Assembly (NCBI RefSeq): GCF_947497935.1
Contig: NZ_CANMIO010000009.1
Span: 124,001 to 188,000 of the forward strand
DNA from: an uncultured Shewanella sp.
GTDB taxonomy: Bacteria; Pseudomonadota; Gammaproteobacteria; Enterobacterales; Shewanellaceae
DNA length: 64,000 nucleotides
Reading direction: 5' to 3'
The notes under the pieces are model-generated. The model did no database searches and had not been told where the DNA came from. It worked only from the letters and a program-made list of their open reading frames with translations. Numbering within the stretch: position 1 is the stretch's first letter; each line of letters begins with the position of its first letter. This document shows, one piece after another, positions 16,196 to 25,205 of the stretch. A program made the position numbers and the translations under genes.

Positions 16196-17374
16196 ATGAA
16201 AAAAGAGACCCAAATAATCAGTCTTGGCCGCGATAAAAAATGGACTCAAGGGGTAATTAACCCTCCGGTTTACCGCGCTTCAACCATGGTATTCGATACC
16301 ATTGAAGATATGCGCTTTGCCGCCAAAAACAAGGCAAATGGCGAGATGTTCTATGGCCGCCGAGGCGGACCAACTCACTTTGCTTTTCAAGCTGCTATCG
16401 CCGAGCTAGAAGGCGGTGTGGGTACGGCCTTATATCCATCGGGTAGTGCCGCTATCAGCAACAGCCTACTGTCTTTCTTAAAATCAGGTGATCACCTATT
16501 AATGGTCGATAGTGCCTACGAACCAACCCGCGACTTGTGTGATAAGTTGCTAGCAGGCTACGGTATCGAAACCACTTATTACGATCCTATGATAGGTGAT
16601 GGCATCGAGGCGTTAATTCAACCAAACACTAAGGTGTTATTTTTAGAGTCCCCAGGCTCTATCACCATGGAAGTGCAAGATGTTCCTACCCTGAGTCGTA
16701 TCGCCCACCAGCACGATATCGTAGTCATGCTCGACAATACCTGGGCGTCACCGATTAACTCTCGTCCATTTGATATGGGCGTCGATATCTCTATCCAAGC
16801 GGCGACAAAGTACATTGTCGGCCACTCAGATGTGATGATGGGAACCGCCACAGCCAATAAAAAGCATTGGGAACAACTCAGAGAGCATAGCTATCTGCTT
16901 GGCCAGTGTACTTCTCCCGATGATGTTTACCTTGCTAGTCGCGGCCTGAGAACCTTAGGCATTCGTTTAGCCCAGCATGAGCAAAATGCGCTTAAGATAG
17001 CTAACTGGTTAAATAGCAGAGCAGAAGTCGATCATCTCCGTCACCCCGCTTTTGAGTCTTGCCCGGGTCATGAATTCTTTAAACGCGACTTTAGTGCCTC
17101 AAACGGTTTGTTCTCATTTGTGCTGAAACAAGGCGATGTTAGATCGGTTACCGCATTTGTTGAAAATATGCAGCACTTTAAAATGGGCTTCTCTTGGGGG
17201 GGCTATGAAAGCCTGATCTTAGGTGTATTCGGCATCGACAAGCTGCGCACTGCAACTCAGTGGGACAGCAGTAAGCCACTCATCAGATTGCACATTGGTC
17301 TTGAAAATGTCGATGACTTAATTGCCGATCTCGATGCGGCGTTTGAGCGTTACAATCAAGTGTTGAATCGTTAA
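16196..17374 (+). CDS. metC: Cystathionine beta-lyase
   Basis: From ATG 16196 the protein has 392 residues, close to E. coli MetC (395). The in-frame ATG at 16154 would add 14 residues unlike the family and would read through the MetJ-like region. It is a PLP enzyme of the Cys/Met metabolism family: K205 in QAATKYIVGHSD is the Schiff-base lysine, and ATxYPSGSAAISN and MLDNTWASP are standard cofactor-site motifs. It cleaves cystathionine to homocysteine, pyruvate and ammonia in methionine synthesis. It is monocistronic with a strong terminator. Confidence 0.94.
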   Translation: MKKETQIISLGRDKKWTQGVINPPVYRASTMVFDTIEDMRFAAKNKANGEMFYGRRGGPTHFAFQAAIAELEGGVGTALYPSGSAAISNSLLSFLKSGDHLLMVDSAYEPTRDLCDKLLAGYGIETTYYDPMIGDGIEALIQPNTKVLFLESPGSITMEVQDVPTLSRIAHQHDIVVMLDNTWASPINSRPFDMGVDISIQAATKYIVGHSDVMMGTATANKKHWEQLREHSYLLGQCTSPDDVYLASRGLRTLGIRLAQHEQNALKIANWLNSRAEVDHLRHPAFESCPGHEFFKRDFSASNGLFSFVLKQGDVRSVTAFVENMQHFKMGFSWGGYESLILGVFGIDKLRTATQWDSSKPLIRLHIGLENVDDLIADLDAAFERYNQVLNR

Positions 17375-17402
17375 TCCAGATGCATTTATAAGCTATAGTC
17401 AA

Positions 17403-17434
17403 ACAAGCCGACAAAATGTCGGCTTGTCTTATTT
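17403..17434 (+). terminator. Terminator of metC
   Basis: ACAAGCCGACA-AAA-TGTCGGCTTGT, an 11-bp stem followed by CTTATTT. Confidence 0.88.
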
Positions 17435-17510
17435 ATATCAGTAAGAACCTTTTGTTTCAGCTATTAGTCTAAATACTCTATTATTGAAAACGTCCCTCAT
17501 ACTCTAGAGA

Positions 17511-18092
17511 ATGTTTTCAATGCAGCGCGTCACAGCCTCCAAAGGCTTCACCTTAATCGAACTTGTCACTGTGATCATTGTACTTGGTATTTTAGCCGTC
17601 ATTGCGGCGGCCAAATATATCGACTTAAAACGCGATGCTGAAATTGCTCGGGTTAAAGGGATCGCTGCGGCATTAGAACAATCTCTGACATTTTCCCACA
17701 CAAAGTGGCAACTTGTTGCAGGCAGCGGTGATTTAAACGATCTTGCCGATTTTGCTGGCGGAAAACTGGATATGAATAGCTATGGCTACCCATTAGGCAT
17801 AAATAAAAATAACCCTATGGCTCAGCCTAAAAATATCGGTAAAGGTGAGCAAGGCTGTGTTGATCTGTGGAATACACTGCAACAGGAACCCGCTTCGGTG
17901 TCACTTTCAAATGCAAATTCTGTTAGCGATTTTCAAGCCTATCGTCATCAGGCCGACGTTAATCCTGATGGACAGACTCAATGCACCTATGTATTGCGTA
18001 CACTTGGTGATCCTAAAGGTCGCCAGCAAGCCGATATCAAAATTGTTTACGACTCCGTTGCAGGCAGTGCTACAGCGCTGATTAGCGACTAA
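17511..18092 (+). CDS. Prepilin-like (type IV pilin/pseudopilin N-terminus) protein
   Basis: The 193-residue protein has the class III prepilin signal KGFTLIELVTVIIVLGILAVIAAAKY: cleavage is expected between G and F, and E5 of the mature protein is present. The globular part has two cysteines (QGCVDLW and TQCTYVL) that could form the D-region disulfide of pilins. Nearest in style are MSHA-type or minor pilins. No assembly gene lies nearby, so it depends on machinery encoded elsewhere. The start is ambiguous: ATG 17511 or ATG 17520, three codons later, both leaving the same prepilin signal. It is monocistronic. Confidence 0.85.
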   Translation: MFSMQRVTASKGFTLIELVTVIIVLGILAVIAAAKYIDLKRDAEIARVKGIAAALEQSLTFSHTKWQLVAGSGDLNDLADFAGGKLDMNSYGYPLGINKNNPMAQPKNIGKGEQGCVDLWNTLQQEPASVSLSNANSVSDFQAYRHQADVNPDGQTQCTYVLRTLGDPKGRQQADIKIVYDSVAGSATALISD

Positions 18093-18127
18093 CGGTTAAC
18101 AAATAACGAACCAGTAAAACGCATAGC

Positions 18128-18156
18128 AAAAAGGGCGAATATTATTCGCCCTTTTT
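18128..18156. terminator. Terminator between prepilin gene and creA
   Basis: AAAAAGGGCGAATA/TATTCGCCCTTTTT hairpin with A and T flanks. It sits after the plus-strand gene and could also serve creA on the minus strand. Confidence 0.85.
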
Positions 18157-18226
18157 ATTTTCTAATAGTCCAAAGCTTGGCTTATTTAAAGCTAAAGTGA
18201 GTCAACAAGCTTTTGAGTTAACAGAC

Positions 18227-18721
18227 TTAGTGGCTATTAACTGCCCCACCCGCTATCCATGCCTGCGTGCCATAGAGTGGCACTGTCGAGAGCGCATGTT
18301 TATGGCTACCATTGGTCTCTTTAGTCGAATAAGACAGATACAGTAATGTTTGGTTTTTAGCATCGTAAATTCGGCGGACTTTAAGTGACTTAAACAAAAT
18401 ACTTAAGGACTCCTTGAATACCACCTCACCATTTTTACTCTTATCGATATTAGCGATTTCAGCCGCGGTAATAGGCCCGGTTTGACGACAAGAGATACTC
18501 ATATCCGATGGGTCAGCAAGGCTTAAATCAGCTTCAATACGGCTAATATGACACGTCACACCCGGTATTTTAGGGTCGTGCCTAGCATCAATAATCACAT
18601 CCTTGGTGGTAAATAGGCCTAAGCTCACTTTCCCCACATCATCGCCACAACCACTAAGACCTAGTGCAAGCAGTATAGATAAGCCAACGCCTAAAACTCG
18701 CTTTCTAGTGAACCCTGTCAT
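18227..18721 (-). CDS. creA: CreA family lipoprotein
   Basis: The protein has 164 residues from ATG 18721. AAGGA lies 7 bases before it; an upstream start at 18820 would overlap yegD and has no support. The N-terminus is a lipoprotein signal with LGLSGC at the lipobox (C25). The mature part (GLFTTKDVIIDARHDPKIPGVTCHIS, SCRQTGPI, VVFKESLSILFKSLKVRRIYD) is characteristic of CreA. The function of CreA is unknown; E. coli creA lies next to the creBCD signalling genes, which are not present here. It is 74 bases downstream of yegD on the same strand. Confidence 0.9.
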   Translation of the reverse strand: MTGFTRKRVLGVGLSILLALGLSGCGDDVGKVSLGLFTTKDVIIDARHDPKIPGVTCHISRIEADLSLADPSDMSISCRQTGPITAAEIANIDKSKNGEVVFKESLSILFKSLKVRRIYDAKNQTLLYLSYSTKETNGSHKHALSTVPLYGTQAWIAGGAVNSH

Positions 18722-18795
18722 ATCCATTTCCTTAAGGTATTGAGCCAAAAATAAGATTAAAATGTTTAAATCACAATTTTTTAAATAAAAGACGC

Positions 18796-20163
18796 TTAAG
18801 CAAACACTCTTTGCGCCCAACGGGTTAAACCCGCTGTCACACTACCGAAGTGATCGCCAACAACGATTGGGATCTCAGGGAACAAACCTGAGATGCGTTT
18901 ATAGATCGCCGGACTTCTCGCCGTACCGCCAGTCACATAAATACGATCAGGCATCACACCAGCTTGCTCAAGGGCTTCTCGCATCAAAGCTTCAACTTTT
19001 GATAGCGGTATGGTGATAGCGCTTTCAAAGTCTTCCTCGCTCACCCTAGCATGTAATCCTGCGTGAATATATTCCAGCTCCATATCAACGCTTGCATCGC
19101 TAGACAGTGCAATCTTACTCTGTTCTGCGCTGCGCACCAATTTATAACCTAACTGCTCTTTTTGAACTTTAAGTAGGCGCTGAATAAGCTCAGGCTTTTG
19201 CGCATCTTTGATTAAGTCTTCAATTAACTTCTTCGATGCCAAGGCGCTAAAGTCTCGCTGTGCACTAATGTCGTTGACTGCAACCGCGTTCCAAAAGGGT
19301 TTGCTTGGCACTGGCAATTGGTTAACCATAAGGCTACCAAGACCAAGATGTGGCATAAATGAAGCCATAGACAGAGCGATATCTAGATCATTACCACCGA
19401 TACGTTGACCACTGTGGCCTAAAAAGTCGGCACTGCGGTCACGGTTATCGATATGGTTTGGCCCCATTTTCACCATAGAGCAGTCAGTCGTACCGCCGCC
19501 GACATCTACCACCAGCACAGTAACGTTTTCATCTAATGAAGCTTCATAGTCCATACCCGCAGCGAGAGGCTCAAATAAGAAATCGACTTCGGTAAAGCCT
19601 GCACGACTAGCAGCAAGAGACAAAATGGCCTCAGCCTGCTGATTGCTCTGCTCACCACCTATGCCTTGGAAGTTAACCGGACGGCCAATAACCGCATGGG
19701 TGATCTTCTGCGCGGCTGAAAAGTTGCTTTCTGCCAGTTTCTTAATATGCATCATCATTAAGGTAACGATATCTTCAAATAGCGCTATTTGACTCTCTCT
19801 TAGCCCGGTTGCGCCAAGGAAAGATTTCGGAGAGCGTACATAAAACCCTTCGTCAGGCATATCTAAATAGGCTTCGATAGCCTGCTCGCCCACAAATACC
19901 GCCTGCTCATTAGGCAGTAAATCCAGATCACGACGCGCCGCTTGCGCTCGACTTAACTGAGCGGCGCGCGCTCGTGCGTACTCCACTTTTTGCTCTTGCG
20001 GTAACTGATTTAATACTGCCTCGGCAATTAACTCTCTATCCATCGCATACAGCGTTGAACTTAAATACTTAGAGTCACCAGATAAGGGTACCAAGCGCAC
20101 ATCACCGCCTTCTACCACACCAATAGCGCAGTTTGCACTACCGTAGTCAAAACCTACAAACAT
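18796..20163 (-). CDS. yegD: Hsp70-like chaperone YegD
   Basis: The 455-residue actin-fold ATPase is close to E. coli YegD (450). It has the first phosphate motif FVGFDYGSANCAIGV at the N-terminus, the second phosphate motif VLVVDVGGGTTDCSM at about 215-229, and the adenosine motif IYVTGGTARSPAI near 405. The Hsp70 substrate-binding domain is absent, so it is an ATPase-domain-only relative. The biological role in this family is not established. It probably shares a transcript with creA. Confidence 0.92.
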   Translation of the reverse strand: MFVGFDYGSANCAIGVVEGGDVRLVPLSGDSKYLSSTLYAMDRELIAEAVLNQLPQEQKVEYARARAAQLSRAQAARRDLDLLPNEQAVFVGEQAIEAYLDMPDEGFYVRSPKSFLGATGLRESQIALFEDIVTLMMMHIKKLAESNFSAAQKITHAVIGRPVNFQGIGGEQSNQQAEAILSLAASRAGFTEVDFLFEPLAAGMDYEASLDENVTVLVVDVGGGTTDCSMVKMGPNHIDNRDRSADFLGHSGQRIGGNDLDIALSMASFMPHLGLGSLMVNQLPVPSKPFWNAVAVNDISAQRDFSALASKKLIEDLIKDAQKPELIQRLLKVQKEQLGYKLVRSAEQSKIALSSDASVDMELEYIHAGLHARVSEEDFESAITIPLSKVEALMREALEQAGVMPDRIYVTGGTARSPAIYKRISGLFPEIPIVVGDHFGSVTAGLTRWAQRVFA

Positions 20164-20240
20164 TCCCTTATCCTTTAAAGCGTAAAAAAGCCGTGCAAAA
20201 TAGCACAGTCAGACGCCAGTAAAAAGTGCCTTTTACAAAT

Positions 20241-20268
20241 AAAAAAAGCAGCCCTAGGCTGCCTTTAA
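20241..20268 (-). terminator. Terminator of trhO
   Basis: On the minus strand GGCAGCC-TA-GGGCTGC (slightly offset) is followed by TTTTTTT, about 55 bases after the trhO stop. Confidence 0.8.
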
Positions 20269-20321
20269 TGATGTGTATCCTAACGCGTTAAGCCATCGTC
20301 TCTATTGGCTATTACAAAAGC

Positions 20322-21305
20322 TTATTCACTTTTGTCGTGCTGCGCCTTTTTAAGCTGATCTTTCTTGGCTCTGCGCGTCTGTATCACTTGACTCACATCA
20401 CTACCAATATGGGCCTCACCGCGTTGCTTAGACAGCTGTACTTGGCGCTCACGTTCTATAAAGCGTTGACGCTGTTTTTCACTGATGTTATCAATGCAGT
20501 GGGGACAACTGACCCCTTGAATAAAGGCATCTGACGCCATTTCATCTGCGGTTATCGGCATACGACAGGCATTACACTGAGCGTACTGGCCTTTTTCTAA
20601 GTTATGGTCAACGGCGACGCGGTTATCAAATACAAAACACTCGCCCTGCCATAGGCTCTCTTCCTGCTTGACCTCTTCTAGATACTTTAAGATCCCGCCT
20701 TCAAGATGGTAAACATCCTCAAACCCCTGTTCTTTCAAATAAGCCGTTGATTTTTCACAACGTATGCCACCGGTACAAAACATAGCGACTTTTTTATGCT
20801 TGGCAGGATCTAGGCTTTGCTTCACGTATTCAGGAAACTCCCGAAATGTCTTTGTTTTTGGGTCTAGTGCATCTTTAAAGGTACCAATTTGCACTTCATA
20901 ATCGTTACGGGTATCGACGAGCAGAACTTCAGGATCGGAAATCAGTTTATTCCAGTCTTTTGGCTTAACATAGGTACCAACCACCTTTTTAGGATCTATG
21001 CCTTCGACTCCCATGGTGACAATTTCTTTCTTCAGTTTTACCTTAGTTCGGTAAAACGGCATTTCATCATCGAACGAAAGTTTATAGACAATGTTATCGA
21101 GTCCTGGCTGGGCCGCTAACCAAGCTAATAATTCATCGATAGCTGATTGTGAGCCGGCGACGGTACCGTTAATGCCTTCTTGCGCTATAAGTAATGAGCC
21201 TTTTACGCCTGATGCTTCCATTACTTTTAGTAACGGAGCCTGTAATTTTTCAAATTCAGCCAAAGTGACAAACTTATACATGGCACAAACAACAACTTTT
21301 GACAT
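20322..21305 (-). CDS. trhO: tRNA uridine-34 hydroxylase TrhO (rhodanese domain)
   Basis: The 327-residue protein has the usual TrhO/YceA architecture. An N-terminal acylphosphatase-like domain (about 1-95, with [11 protein letters not shown]) precedes a rhodanese domain with the active-site loop [13 protein letters not shown]177 being catalytic. A C-terminal segment has two CxxC-type pairs ([13 protein letters not shown]). TrhO catalyses O2-dependent 5-hydroxylation of U34 in tRNA, a step toward cmo5U/mcmo5U. A GGGAAAGAG ribosome site precedes the ATG. A Cys-rich 58-residue ORF ends 29 bases upstream on the same strand. Confidence 0.94.
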   Translation of the reverse strand: MSKVVVCAMYKFVTLAEFEKLQAPLLKVMEASGVKGSLLIAQEGINGTVAGSQSAIDELLAWLAAQPGLDNIVYKLSFDDEMPFYRTKVKLKKEIVTMGVEGIDPKKVVGTYVKPKDWNKLISDPEVLLVDTRNDYEVQIGTFKDALDPKTKTFREFPEYVKQSLDPAKHKKVAMFCTGGIRCEKSTAYLKEQGFEDVYHLEGGILKYLEEVKQEESLWQGECFVFDNRVAVDHNLEKGQYAQCNACRMPITADEMASDAFIQGVSCPHCIDNISEKQRQRFIERERQVQLSKQRGEAHIGSDVSQVIQTRRAKKDQLKKAQHDKSE

Positions 21306-21334
21306 CTCTTTCCCTTTTTACAGCTAGCTGAAGC

Positions 21335-21511
21335 TTAATCTTCAGTGCGATTAATGCGAATAGGCTTAACGCTGGCAGACAAAACACGCCCGACCAGACA
21401 AAATCGAGCACAAAGTCTACATGGATCACACAAATACAAACAGGGACAAAAAGTAGGGTTACTCAGCAATAGGCTATTAGGTTGACAGAAAAACTCACAA
21501 ATACTCGCCAT
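21335..21511 (-). CDS. Candidate Cys-rich micro-ORF upstream of trhO
   Basis: An ATG-to-TAA frame of 58 residues has eight cysteines (5, 9, 22, 24, 28, 31, 34, 38), 14 percent of the protein. Six fall in 17 residues with spacing C-x-C-x3-C-x2-C-x2-C-x3-C. It ends 29 bases before trhO on the same strand. The tail after residue 42 is Cys-free and basic. There is no strong ribosome site before the ATG. It could be a metal- or thiol-binding small protein, a translated leader whose cysteine codons influence trhO, or a chance ORF. I do not recognise a family. Confidence 0.4.
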   Translation of the reverse strand: MASICEFFCQPNSLLLSNPTFCPCLYLCDPCRLCARFCLVGRVLSASVKPIRINRTED

Positions 21512-21527
21512 AGAATTAATATTAATG

Positions 21528-21543
21528 ATTGTTATTTAACAAT
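21528..21543. promoter_or_regulatory. Palindrome between trhO leader and GST gene
   Basis: ATTGTTA-TT-TAACAAT, a perfect 7+7 inverted repeat in the 78-base divergent region between the Cys-rich ORF and the GST gene. It may be an operator or part of overlapping A/T-rich promoters. Confidence 0.35.
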
Positions 21544-21589
21544 TAAGCGTTGAAAATAGCGGCATCACAAAGTTAATCAAGATCACTAT

Positions 21590-22309
21590 ATGTCTCTGCC
21601 TACACTCTATTCTTTCAGACGTTGTCCCTATGCCATGCGCGCAAGGCTCGGTATTTTATTATCAGGCCAAAGCGTTAGCCTTAGAGAGATAGTGCTTAAA
21701 CATAAGCCAGATTCCATGCTCGAAGCCTCACCAAAAGGCACTGTGCCTGTGCTTATTTTGCAAGATGGGAGTGTGATTGAAGAGAGTATAGAGATCATGT
21801 GCTGGGCTTTAATGAACAATGATCCTCACAATCTGTTACTTAGCGATAATCCACAGCAACAAGAAAACGCTCAGGCGCTTATTCACGCCAACGACAATCA
21901 ATTCAAGCCTTGGTTAGATAAGTATAAGTACGCCGATAGGCATCCAGACAATAGTGAGCAATATTATCGCCAGCAGGGAGAAGTATTTATTGGCCAGCTT
22001 GAGAGCTTACTGTCTAGACAAGTAGCTAAACAAGCTACGACACAAGGAGCTGATCCTTCAATAAGCCCTCAGTTGCTCGGAAGTGAGCCAAGCATTGCCG
22101 ATTACGCCATCTATCCGTTTGTCCGCCAGTTTGCCTCAGTAGATAGCGCTTGGTTTGATAATAGCGCCTACCCTAATGTACAACGCTGGCTAAAAGATCA
22201 TATCGAAAGTGCTGAGTTCGCCTCGATCATGAAAAAATACCCGACTTGGCTTGAGAGTGGTGAGAGCGTTGAGTTTGGACTTGCACACTTCATTGACGAG
22301 CACCATTAG
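21590..22309 (+). CDS. Glutathione S-transferase family protein
   Basis: The 239-residue protein has an N-terminal thioredoxin-fold domain. It opens with YSFRRCPYAMRARLGI (a CPYA motif whose Cys is at about 13), has the cis-Pro segment KGTVPVLILQDGSVIEESIEIM, and is followed by a helical GST C-terminal domain from about residue 90. The CPxA motif suggests a Cys-type (omega- or glutaredoxin-like) GST with thiol transferase activity rather than a Tyr/Ser-type conjugating enzyme. The substrate is unknown. It is divergent from trhO. Confidence 0.87.
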   Translation: MSLPTLYSFRRCPYAMRARLGILLSGQSVSLREIVLKHKPDSMLEASPKGTVPVLILQDGSVIEESIEIMCWALMNNDPHNLLLSDNPQQQENAQALIHANDNQFKPWLDKYKYADRHPDNSEQYYRQQGEVFIGQLESLLSRQVAKQATTQGADPSISPQLLGSEPSIADYAIYPFVRQFASVDSAWFDNSAYPNVQRWLKDHIESAEFASIMKKYPTWLESGESVEFGLAHFIDEHH

Positions 22310-22364
22310 AGCTAACGCTCTATACAAGATGGCAGCGCAATAACTCGCAGTTTTGATTACACCA

Positions 22365-22970
22365 TCAATGGATCACCATAGGAATCGTCACTAACAAGAG
22401 TCCACCCATACTCCAGTTAAACTTTTTTCGTCTAGCTGGGGTATTGAGCTTATTACTGATCCTCGCGCCTAAAATCACCCAGGTAAACGATGCAGGGAAA
22501 CCAACAATATTAAATACCATTACTCCCATAATAGCGCTGAGCCAATAACTGTCACCCGAGACGGTAAAAGCGGTACAAAGCGTAATGGTAGCGAGCCAGG
22601 ATTTTGGGTTGATCCACTGAAACAATGCAGACTCTCTCATGGTCATCGGCTGGCGCTCAATGACTGTTAGTTCATTATCAACTGGCGTGCTGATGACGCG
22701 ATAAGCAAGAAACAACAGATAGGCTATAGAAGCTCCCCTCAGTATTTGATGCATAGCAGGCCAAGCCTCAAACATACTACCTAACCCAAGAAGAATTGCG
22801 ATATGTAACAGTGTCTGACCAACACGGATCCCGACAATATGTGGCAGGGTGCGCCTAACACCAAAGTTAGCACCCGACATCGTCAGTAATATATTGTTTG
22901 GACCAGGAGTCATCGTCATGGTTGCACAAAATATTGCCGCTGAAATCATTATTGCCCATAACCCATCCAT
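22365..22970 (-). CDS. LysE/RhtB family amino-acid exporter
   Basis: The 201-residue inner-membrane protein has six predicted hydrophobic helices. The N-terminal family motif MTMTPGPNNILLTMSGANFG lies at about 18-37, and a central hydrophilic loop holds TVIERQPMTMRESALFQWINPKSW. LysE/RhtB proteins export amino acids or related metabolites using the proton gradient. The substrate is not predictable. It is divergent from a MocR-type regulator across a shared palindrome (23045-23066), so the exporter is likely its target. Confidence 0.9.
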   Translation of the reverse strand: MDGLWAIMISAAIFCATMTMTPGPNNILLTMSGANFGVRRTLPHIVGIRVGQTLLHIAILLGLGSMFEAWPAMHQILRGASIAYLLFLAYRVISTPVDNELTVIERQPMTMRESALFQWINPKSWLATITLCTAFTVSGDSYWLSAIMGVMVFNIVGFPASFTWVILGARISNKLNTPARRKKFNWSMGGLLLVTIPMVIH

Positions 22971-23044
22971 TGCCTTACCTCGACTTTACCTAAAATTGAT
23001 ACTCACTATTTAATGGTTTCTTTAGAGCGCCTTTAAAGAAACAT

Positions 23045-23066
23045 ATAATTGTATGCGTACAATTAT
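23045..23066. promoter_or_regulatory. Operator palindrome between LysE exporter and MocR regulator
   Basis: ATAATTGTA-TGCG-TACAATTAT is a perfect 9+9 inverted repeat with a 4-base centre. It overlaps by one base a consensus TTGACA -35 (23066-23071) that, with CATAAT (23090-23095), would drive the regulator gene. Binding by the adjacent MocR protein is the simplest reading. Confidence 0.65.
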
Positions 23067-23131
23067 TGACACAAAACAGCTAAGATCCGCATAATAACGA
23101 TTACAAAGTCGAACACAATGGTTTTATTGTC

Positions 23132-24499
23132 ATGGGTACAATTTGGAGTCCGAACTTAGACAGCTATACAGGTGCTAAGTATTCTCGCCTCGCACAAGCG
23201 GTGGAAGATGCCATAAAAAGCGGTGAACTTATGCCAAACAGTAAGCTTCCTCCCCAAAGGTTGCTTGCTGACAAATTAGCTATCACTGTCGGCACCGTCA
23301 CCCGAGCTTATGCGTTACTTGAACAACGTGGATATGTGCAGGCTAAAGTTGGTGCGGGGACTTATGTAAAAACCAGTGATTACCAAGCTGTCGCTCAAGG
23401 GGCTGATTTTGCGACCTGCCAACAACCTTTTACCAATCAAACTGCCCTTTTAAGCGATGCGCTCAACCAACTAGCAAAAACACCGCTACGTCTGCACCAG
23501 TTGATGCAATACCATGCCGAGCCCCTTCGCGAACACCAGCTTAAATTCAGTCAATGGCTACAAAGACGTCATATCCCGCAATCGAGCGAACAAATTGTAT
23601 TTTGCCATGGTGCTCAACAAGGTATTTTCTCAATCCTTAACGGTTTGATGCAGGCGGGGGAAACGCTACTCTGTGAGTCCAGCTGCTATCCAGGCATTCA
23701 TGTTGCGGCGGGGCAGCTTGGGCTCAAGACGGTAGCGGTTTCATTGACACCTGAAGGGCTAGACTTAACAGATTTAGCCGACAAACTGACCCAGTACCAA
23801 GCTAAAATGCTGTACTTGACACCAAACAATCAAAATCCAACCTGTATTCAATACAGCGATACACAACGTCAAAGCATTGTTGATTTAGCCAGAAAACACC
23901 GAGTGGTGATCATCGAAGATGATGTTAATTACTGCCTTCCTAATGAATGGCACTCGCCTATGTGGTCACTCGATCAGCAAAGCGCTAAGAATGAGCAAGA
24001 GCAGTGTGTTATTTATCTGTCTAGCTTATCTAAAATGTTCTGTGGTGGATTAAGACAAGGCTTTATGCTCATCCCTAGTAGGCTGATTGGCCTAGTGAAA
24101 CAAGCGATATATAGCCAGTGTTGGATGGTCTCTCCTTTAAATACCGAGCTTGCTTGCACGATAATCAACAATAACGATTTTATGGGGCAAAGGGAGCAGC
24201 TGATAGCTAATAGGCAAAAGTTAGGAGTTGCTATGGGGCAGCGACTCAAGCTTACACAAAACTGGCGGGGGCTAAATGGCTGGTTACAGCTCAAAGCGCC
24301 GCTAAAGTCTCATCATGTAGTCACCGCCTTAGCACAGAAGGGTATTCTCATTCGAAATGGTGATGATTTTAATAATCATGATAATTGTATCCGCATCAGT
24401 ATCGGTGATACCCATGACGACAAGCATTTTATAGAGCAACTTAGCATTATCGAGACCTGCATAACTGAACTCAGTCAATCGGCCTACTCTGTTGTATAA
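23132..24499 (+). CDS. MocR-type GntR/aminotransferase transcriptional regulator
   Basis: The 455-residue protein has an N-terminal GntR winged helix (about 10-78, with KLPPQRLLADKLAITVGTVTRAYALLEQRGYVQAKVGAGTYV) joined to a fold-type I PLP domain. It retains LTPNNQNPTC and IIEDDVNYCL, and a lysine in SSLSKMFCGGLRQGF positioned as the PLP-binding lysine. MocR regulators use PLP or amino-acid ligands to control transport or vitamin B6 genes. Its divergent LysE-type neighbour suggests that it senses an amino acid and controls its export. Confidence 0.92.
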   Translation: MGTIWSPNLDSYTGAKYSRLAQAVEDAIKSGELMPNSKLPPQRLLADKLAITVGTVTRAYALLEQRGYVQAKVGAGTYVKTSDYQAVAQGADFATCQQPFTNQTALLSDALNQLAKTPLRLHQLMQYHAEPLREHQLKFSQWLQRRHIPQSSEQIVFCHGAQQGIFSILNGLMQAGETLLCESSCYPGIHVAAGQLGLKTVAVSLTPEGLDLTDLADKLTQYQAKMLYLTPNNQNPTCIQYSDTQRQSIVDLARKHRVVIIEDDVNYCLPNEWHSPMWSLDQQSAKNEQEQCVIYLSSLSKMFCGGLRQGFMLIPSRLIGLVKQAIYSQCWMVSPLNTELACTIINNNDFMGQREQLIANRQKLGVAMGQRLKLTQNWRGLNGWLQLKAPLKSHHVVTALAQKGILIRNGDDFNNHDNCIRISIGDTHDDKHFIEQLSIIETCITELSQSAYSVV

Positions 24500-24617
24500 A
24501 AGAGTTTTTAGCCATAGGTCTGAATTTGCAATTAACCGAGCGTACGCTGAAATAATGCCAAACAAAATCATGGCAAGATAAAAACCAAATCAAATATCAA
24601 CCCTATAAAAATACACA

Positions 24618-24643
24618 AAAAAGCCGCTAACTTAGCGGCTTTC
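24618..24643. terminator. Bidirectional terminator
   Basis: AAGCCGCTAA-C-TTAGCGGCTT with an A-run on one side, giving TTTTTTGTG on the minus strand. It serves the glycine-zipper gene and possibly the MocR gene. Confidence 0.82.
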
Positions 24644-24674
24644 ATTTGTTACAAGAGTCTAGGTCAAGGAATGA

Positions 24675-25151
24675 CTACATCTGTCTATCGACCCTAACAA
24701 ATCCTTGTAGGTAAACGACCCTTACGTCATCGTTAACATTGAAGATCATACCGGGATCTAAATCCTGGATCACCATCACCTGCTCGCCAGTATCTAAGGC
24801 GATCATCATTTCCACTAGCTTTAACTCTTGATAATAGGAGCTATCCCCGTAGGTATTTCCGACTCTTGCCCCCAATAAAGCGCCTAAAACCGTTGCTACA
24901 TCTTGGCCTGAACCGCCACCAAATTGATGACCAATGACACCACCAATCAGTGCACCACCAAAGGTTTTCCAACCGGTATTACGATCTTCAACCAGTTGCT
25001 TTTGAGTAATATTGCGCACTGAGACGACTTGACCGAACTCCACTTTCTCGACAGGCACTGCCTGATTGCGATCATAGGGAGTCGCAAAAGCACTCTGCAT
25101 ACCAAAAAATAAACAGATAACAGTGAAAACAGTAAGATGATGTTTCAACAT
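24675..25151 (-). CDS. Glycine-zipper 2TM domain envelope protein
   Basis: The 158-residue protein has a signal peptide (MLKHHLTVFTVICLFFGMQSAFA, no lipobox Cys). Next come a short conserved stretch (VEFGQVVSVRNI) and a glycine-zipper segment (FGGALIGGVIGHQFGGGSGQDVATVLGALLGARVG, about 63-97). A C-terminal beta-rich domain follows (ALDTGEQVMVIQ...RVVYLQGFVRVDR). It resembles SlyB/PcP-type proteins without the lipid anchor and is expected in the outer membrane or periplasm. The function is unknown. Confidence 0.8.
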   Translation of the reverse strand: MLKHHLTVFTVICLFFGMQSAFATPYDRNQAVPVEKVEFGQVVSVRNITQKQLVEDRNTGWKTFGGALIGGVIGHQFGGGSGQDVATVLGALLGARVGNTYGDSSYYQELKLVEMMIALDTGEQVMVIQDLDPGMIFNVNDDVRVVYLQGFVRVDRQM

Positions 25152-25205
25152 AAGACTTTTTCCGCTAACTTTAAGGATAAGTATATTTATTAATCTTACT
25201 CAATT

